From the NCBI GenBank assembly GCA_025458025.1, contig JALOTF010000006.1, positions 1 to 64,000 of the forward strand: DNA of 64,000 nucleotides, read 5' to 3'. Below, piece by piece: positions 60,190 to 64,000 of the stretch. This DNA comes from Beijerinckiaceae bacterium (lineage in GTDB: Bacteria; Pseudomonadota; Alphaproteobacteria; Rhizobiales; Beijerinckiaceae). How positions within the stretch are numbered: position 1 is the stretch's first letter; every line of letters begins with the position of its first letter. A program made the position numbers and the translations under genes. The notes beneath the pieces were generated by a model that worked only from the letters and a program-made list of their open reading frames with translations, had not been told where the DNA came from and did not search any database.

Positions 60190-60220
60190 GCCCGAATCCT
60201 TTGGCGAATTCGGGCTTTTT
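60190..60220 (+). terminator. Orphan terminator-like hairpin in the divergent secA/ppiC gap
   Basis: GCCCGAAT at 60190-60197 pairs with ATTCGGGC at 60208-60215 (8 base pairs, 10-base loop), followed by TTTTT at 60216-60220. It is oriented on the plus strand, where no plus-strand gene lies upstream for 3 kb. It could be a leader attenuator of the isomerase gene or the end of a small RNA. Confidence 0.6.
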
Positions 60221-60334
60221 GCCGTTTCCGTGCCTGCTCGCGGCAGCGTGAAGGGGGCGCGGCAAGGTTGTGCTCGCCAAAGGAAGCGCTTTCCGCTAAC
60301 CCTCGCGGCCATTGCTTCGTTCCGGAGATCCTCC

Positions 60335-61144
60335 ATGGCCGCCCGTCTTTTCGCCTCCGCCCTTGCTCTTGCCGTCCTGACCACGGGCTCCACTTTCGCG
60401 CAAAGCTCGAAAGTGCTCGCAACCGTGAATGGAGAAGCGATCACCGAAGCCGAGGCAAAGGTCGCGCTGGAAGACCTGCTCACGCAATTGCCGAACGTGC
60501 CGGAAGACAAGCGCCTCGAAGTCGCGGTGGATTTCCTGATTGAGGTGAAGCTCGCCGCGCAGGCCGCCAAGAAGGCCAAGATCGACCAGACGCCCGATTT
60601 TGCGCTCAAGATGACCTACGCGAAGGATCGCATCCTGATGGAGCGCCTATTCGCGGCGGAAGGCAGCAAGGCCACGGGCGAGGCCGCCGTGAAGAAGTTC
60701 TATGACGAGCAGGTCGCGAAGCTCACCCCGGTCGAGGAGGTGCGCGCGCGCCACATTCTCGTGGAGGGCGAGGACGAAGCGAAGAAGATCCATGCCCGCG
60801 TGAAAGGCGGGGAGGATTTCGCCAAGGTCGCGACGGAAGCCTCGAAGGATCCCGGTTCGGGCAAGGGTGGTGGTGATCTCGGCTATTTCTCGAAGGATCG
60901 CATGGTGCCGGAATTCGCCGAAGCCGCGTTCGCGCTGAAGGCCGGCGAGATTTCCGCCCCGGTGAAGAGCCAGTTCGGCTGGCACATCATCAAGCTGGAA
61001 GAGCGCCGCAACCGCCCGGCTCCGGCTTTCGCGGATGTGAAGGATCGGCTCAGCCAGGCGCTGGCCGAGCGTGCGCAGGGCGAATTGCTCGAAAAGCTCC
61101 GCAAGGAAGCGAAGATCGATCGCCCCGGCGCCCCGAAGAACTGA
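60335..61144 (+). CDS. Parvulin-type peptidyl-prolyl isomerase
   Basis: 269 residues from ATG 60335. A signal peptide ([22 protein letters not shown]) precedes a SurA-like N-terminal helical part ([19 protein letters not shown]...). The parvulin domain reads [90 protein letters not shown]. It helps fold secreted proteins in the periplasm and is placed directly opposite secA, a functionally coherent neighbour pair seen across Hyphomicrobiales. Confidence 0.93.
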   Translation: MAARLFASALALAVLTTGSTFAQSSKVLATVNGEAITEAEAKVALEDLLTQLPNVPEDKRLEVAVDFLIEVKLAAQAAKKAKIDQTPDFALKMTYAKDRILMERLFAAEGSKATGEAAVKKFYDEQVAKLTPVEEVRARHILVEGEDEAKKIHARVKGGEDFAKVATEASKDPGSGKGGGDLGYFSKDRMVPEFAEAAFALKAGEISAPVKSQFGWHIIKLEERRNRPAPAFADVKDRLSQALAERAQGELLEKLRKEAKIDRPGAPKN

Positions 61145-61152
61145 ACTCTGCC

Positions 61153-61968
61153 TTACTCGTCCGCGATCTGGTTGAACTCGACGACCACGCCATCCAGATA
61201 GGGCGAGATGTTCACCTCGAAGCGGCCATTCACGCCGTCTGCGCGGTATTCGATGGTCATGTCGGTGGGCACGCGGGTGCTGCCCACCTCGATGTAACGG
61301 TCCCAAACGCCCGCTTCCCTGAGATACGGAAAAATCTGCAGGGCCGAATAGGTCGTCAGCTCGTCATAGCGCAGGTTGGTCATCTGCCGCGCCAGCGCGT
61401 TGGCGCTGATGATCTGTGCATCCTGGATTGTGCCTGCCTCGTCCCGGATGAATTGCAGGAAAAACAGGCCTCGTCCGCGCGCCCTGGCGAACAGGTGGCT
61501 GATCTCCTTCTCCTGCTCGCGGATGGTATTCACGACATAAAGGCGCGAGAGCTCGCCATCCTGGGCTACCGGCAGGATGATCCGCTCCCAAAGCGGGCGC
61601 TCCGTAAAACTGCCGAGCCGGTGAACCGTTGCCAGCGGACGCTTTTCCTCGCTGACGCGCGCATAGACCTTGACGAAGAAATCCCTGAGATTGCCCTTGA
61701 AATCGCTGACCTTCTTGCCGTTCATGTCGAATTCGGCATGTTGGGCAATGTGCCTGCCATAGTGCTCGTAGAGCCAGTCTCTCTCGCCAATAGGCTTGAG
61801 GATCATCAGCTTGTCGCGAAGATAATCGATGCGGCTGCTGGGAAGATCCTTCTCTTCCGGCATCACGCGGTCACCCTTCGCCATCGTCCAGAGCAGGTGA
61901 AGCAGGCTCGCTTCCGGACTGATCAGGTGCGTCTCGAAATTCGTTTCGAAGATTTCGGCGAACATCAT
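61153..61968 (-). CDS. PAS-like domain protein of unknown function
   Basis: 271 residues. It starts [20 protein letters not shown], and the region [45 protein letters not shown] with [45 protein letters not shown] resembles the alphaproteobacterial PAS_5-type sensor fold. No output domain (kinase, cyclase, HTH) is seen, so it may bind a ligand or partner protein. It sits alone on the minus strand between the isomerase and argJ. Confidence 0.55.
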   Translation of the reverse strand: MMFAEIFETNFETHLISPEASLLHLLWTMAKGDRVMPEEKDLPSSRIDYLRDKLMILKPIGERDWLYEHYGRHIAQHAEFDMNGKKVSDFKGNLRDFFVKVYARVSEEKRPLATVHRLGSFTERPLWERIILPVAQDGELSRLYVVNTIREQEKEISHLFARARGRGLFFLQFIRDEAGTIQDAQIISANALARQMTNLRYDELTTYSALQIFPYLREAGVWDRYIEVGSTRVPTDMTIEYRADGVNGRFEVNISPYLDGVVVEFNQIADE

Positions 61969-62108
61969 GGCAACAGGGTATCACCGGGTCTCTTTCTTTT
62001 GAATGGCGAAGACGCATGAATGGCGCTGAAGCCGGGCGGCCTTGTCAGGCCAGCCGGTTTCAGGCACAGCCCCGGATGTGTTTCCTCCCTGTCTCGAAAG
62101 GCTTCGCC

Positions 62109-63359
62109 ATGGCCGGAAAATCCGTTCCTGTTTCCCCGCTCGCCCCGAAGAAATACCCGAAGATGCCGGCGGTGGATGGCGTGGCCTTCGCCACGGCGGA
62201 AGCGGGCATCCGCTACAAGGGCCGGACGGATGTGCTGCTCGCGCGGATGGACAAGGGCACGGCCATGGCCGGTGTCTTCACGCGGTCGAAATGCCCCTCT
62301 GCCCCCGTGGATTGGTGCCGCTCGATCCTTGCGGGTGGCCGCGCGCAGGGTCTGGTCGTCAATTCCGGCAATGCGAATGCCTTCACAGGGCTAAAGGGCC
62401 GCGAGGCCGTCGCACTCACAGCGAAAATTGCCGCGAAGGCTTTGGGCTGCAAGCCCGAGGAAGTGGCTTTGGCCTCCACCGGCGTGATCGGCGAGCCGCT
62501 CGATGCCACGAAATTTGAAGGCGTGCTGGCGGATTGCGCGAGCCGCGTGAGCCCTACGGCCTTCCTTGAGGCCGCCAAGGCCATCATGACCACCGATACT
62601 TTCCCCAAGGTCGCGACCCGCAAGGCGAAGATTGACGGCATCACGGTCACGATCGGCGGCATCGCCAAGGGCGCGGGCATGATCGCGCCGGATATGGCGA
62701 CGATGCTCTCTTTCGTCTTTACCGATGCCGCGATCGCGCCGAAGGCGTTGCAGGCTTTGCTCTCGAAGGGCGTAGGACCGAGCTTCAATGCGGTGACGGT
62801 CGATAGCGATACCTCGACCTCGGACACCCTGCTACTCTTCGCCACCGGCAAGGCTGCCGCGCGCGGCCAGGCGGAAATCACGGATGCGAAGGATCGCCGC
62901 CTGTCGAGCTTCAAGCGGGCGTTAAATGCGCTGCTGCTGGATCTCGCGGTGCAGGTCGCGCGCGATGGTGAAGGCGCGCGCAAGCTCATCACCGTGAAGG
63001 TGGAAGGCGCCGTTTCCGCCCGTTCTGCCAAGAAAATTGCGATGTCCATCGCCAATTCGCCGCTCGTGAAGACCGCCGTGGCTGGCGAGGATGCGAATTG
63101 GGGCCGCATCGTCATGGCCGTAGGCAAGGCGGGAGAGCCGGCGGATCGTGACCGGATTTCCATCGCGTTCGGCGATATCCGCGTGGCGCATGAAGGCGCG
63201 CGTGACCCCGCCTACAGCGAGGAGGCCACTACGGCCTACATGAAGGGCGAGGCCATCGACATCACGGTGTCACTGGGCATGGGGCGCGGCAAGGCCACGG
63301 CCTATACGTGTGATCTCACCAAGGCCTATGTCGAGATCAACGGGGATTACCGTTCGTGA
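62109..63359 (+). CDS. argJ: Bifunctional glutamate N-acetyltransferase / amino-acid acetyltransferase
   Basis: 416 residues from ATG 62109. Catalyses the recycling acetyl transfer from N-acetylornithine to glutamate (and often first acetylation) in arginine synthesis. The self-cleavage site is [21 protein letters not shown], where the chain splits before the Thr of MATM. The N-terminal [36 protein letters not shown] and the C-terminal [26 protein letters not shown] are typical. The start at 62016 would add 31 residues absent in the family. The stop overlaps the mutT start. Confidence 0.96.
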   Translation: MAGKSVPVSPLAPKKYPKMPAVDGVAFATAEAGIRYKGRTDVLLARMDKGTAMAGVFTRSKCPSAPVDWCRSILAGGRAQGLVVNSGNANAFTGLKGREAVALTAKIAAKALGCKPEEVALASTGVIGEPLDATKFEGVLADCASRVSPTAFLEAAKAIMTTDTFPKVATRKAKIDGITVTIGGIAKGAGMIAPDMATMLSFVFTDAAIAPKALQALLSKGVGPSFNAVTVDSDTSTSDTLLLFATGKAAARGQAEITDAKDRRLSSFKRALNALLLDLAVQVARDGEGARKLITVKVEGAVSARSAKKIAMSIANSPLVKTAVAGEDANWGRIVMAVGKAGEPADRDRISIAFGDIRVAHEGARDPAYSEEATTAYMKGEAIDITVSLGMGRGKATAYTCDLTKAYVEINGDYRS

Positions 63360-63754
63360 AGCTGCTGCTGGTCGCAGCCGTCGCGCTGGTCGATGCGGAT
63401 GGGCGCGTGCTCATCGCGCAGAGGCCGGAGGGCAAGCAACTCGCTGGCCTCTGGGAGTTTCCTGGCGGAAAGGTGGAGCCCGGCGAGCGACCGGAGGAAA
63501 CACTGATCCGTGAACTTGCCGAGGAACTGGCGATCAGCGTGAAGGAACCTTGTCTCGCTCCACTGACATTTGCGAGCCATCGTTATCCGGATTTTCATTT
63601 GCTCATGCCATTGTTCATCTGTCGCCGATGGGAAGGAACCCCGCAGGCGGTGGAGCATCAGGCCCTGCGCTGGGTTGAGCCGACGCGGCTTCGGGAATAC
63701 CCGATGCCCCCGGCTGACGAGCCGCTGATCCCGATGCTTCGAGATCTGCTCTAG
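63356..63754 (+). CDS. mutT: Nudix hydrolase MutT (8-oxo-dGTP diphosphatase)
   Basis: 132 residues from GTG 63356, overlapping the argJ stop by 4 bases. The Nudix box [24 protein letters not shown] has the G-x5-E-x7-RE-x2-EE pattern. It removes oxidised dGTP from the nucleotide pool. argJ-mutT is a conserved pair in Hyphomicrobiales. Confidence 0.92.
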   Translation: MKLLLVAAVALVDADGRVLIAQRPEGKQLAGLWEFPGGKVEPGERPEETLIRELAEELAISVKEPCLAPLTFASHRYPDFHLLMPLFICRRWEGTPQAVEHQALRWVEPTRLREYPMPPADEPLIPMLRDLL

Positions 63755-63815
63755 GCGCAACTCTCCCGCAGGAACGGGGCCGGGTTTTGCCTGACCCTTG
63801 TGAAATGGCGAGTCG

Positions 63816-63992
63816 ATGAAGCGCATCCTGACCGCATTCTGGCACGACGAAGACGGCGCCACGGCGATCGAGTATTCGTTGATTGCCGCCCTGATTTTCG
63901 CAGCTATCCTCGCGGCTTGGCCGGCTTTCTATGATGGCTTCATGACATCCTGGACCAATGCCGGTTCGGTGATCAAGAACGCCGTTCAATAA
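63816..63992 (+). CDS. Flp-family type IVb pilin
   Basis: 58 residues from ATG 63816: MKRILTAFWHDEDGATAIEY then SLIAALIFAAILAAWPAFYD and a short tail. The prepilin-peptidase motif G-ATAIEY is followed by a hydrophobic helix, as in Flp/Fap pilins used by tad systems. The downstream tad/cpa genes lie outside the window. It begins 61 bases after mutT. Confidence 0.9.
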   Translation: MKRILTAFWHDEDGATAIEYSLIAALIFAAILAAWPAFYDGFMTSWTNAGSVIKNAVQ

Positions 63993-64000
63993 GCCTAGTC

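Overview
This 64 kb window is chromosomal DNA of a high-GC alphaproteobacterium, most likely of the Hyphomicrobiales (Rhizobiales). Gene content and order point there: the split F1 operon atpH-A-G-D-C, aerobic cobaltochelatase genes cobS/cobT next to bolA and a J-domain gene, fdxA-carD-rpoH, a ChvA/NdvA-like glucan exporter, xerD-accA, aroK-aroB, and secA / parvulin isomerase / argJ / mutT. No rRNA, CRISPR array, transposase or prophage was seen. One tRNA gene, tRNA-Arg(CCT), is present.

Layout. 1-5.1 kb: F1-ATPase operon with an Ohr/OsmC gene between atpG and atpD; atpA is frameshifted by a 38-base loss. 5.1-9.7 kb: an outer-membrane barrel protein, then putA (broken by three small indels) divergent from an Lrp/AsnC regulator. 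9.7-20 kb: TerC, acyl-CoA synthetase, a frameshifted CobW-type G3E GTPase, an EamA transporter, a D,D-carboxypeptidase, a thiolase, an MFS permease and a CNNM/CBS protein. 20.1-26.6 kb: bolA, J-domain protein, cobS, GNAT, HAD dehalogenase, cobT, a Tat-exported phytase-like esterase protein and rpmB. 26.9-36.8 kb: DUF3108 protein, a 650-base gap with a dense GANTC cluster, a Suv3-like helicase, S4 protein, fdxA, carD, rpoH, M48 lipoprotein protease and an SNase-like protein. 36.8-42.8 kb: tRNA-Arg with a duplicated 3' end, then a ugp glycerol-3-phosphate uptake operon behind a PHO-box-like repeat. 42.8-44.6 kb: a small uncharacterised locus. 44.8-53.9 kb: MscS-like channel, motA/motB, glucan exporter, aroK-aroB, small membrane protein, xerD. 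54-64 kb: accA, L,D-transpeptidase, methyltransferase-like protein, secA, parvulin isomerase, PAS-like protein, argJ, mutT and an Flp pilin.

The best candidate for an undescribed system is at 42774-44610. A Cys/Gly-rich small protein (ten cysteines after a helical leader-like segment) is divergent from a translationally coupled pair: a protein with a GRDP-like WH...C...HH motif, and a type-I-secretion-like transmembrane domain that has no ATPase domain. The AT-rich space between them carries a perfect 26-base palindrome and an adjacent hairpin. This looks like a precursor, a putative maturation or partner protein and a putative export part, but no function is proven.

Five indels in three genes (atpA, putA, cobW), two of them exact or near-exact tandem duplications, may be real mutations or assembly/sequencing errors. 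The damage to the normally essential atpA, and the clean reconstruction of normal-length proteins, favour sequence error for at least that gene.

Gene packing is tight. Several convergent pairs end base-to-base or overlap, and most operons use 1-4-base overlaps. Protein start sites below were chosen from ribosome-binding-site spacing and family N-termini where the longest open frame was clearly too long.
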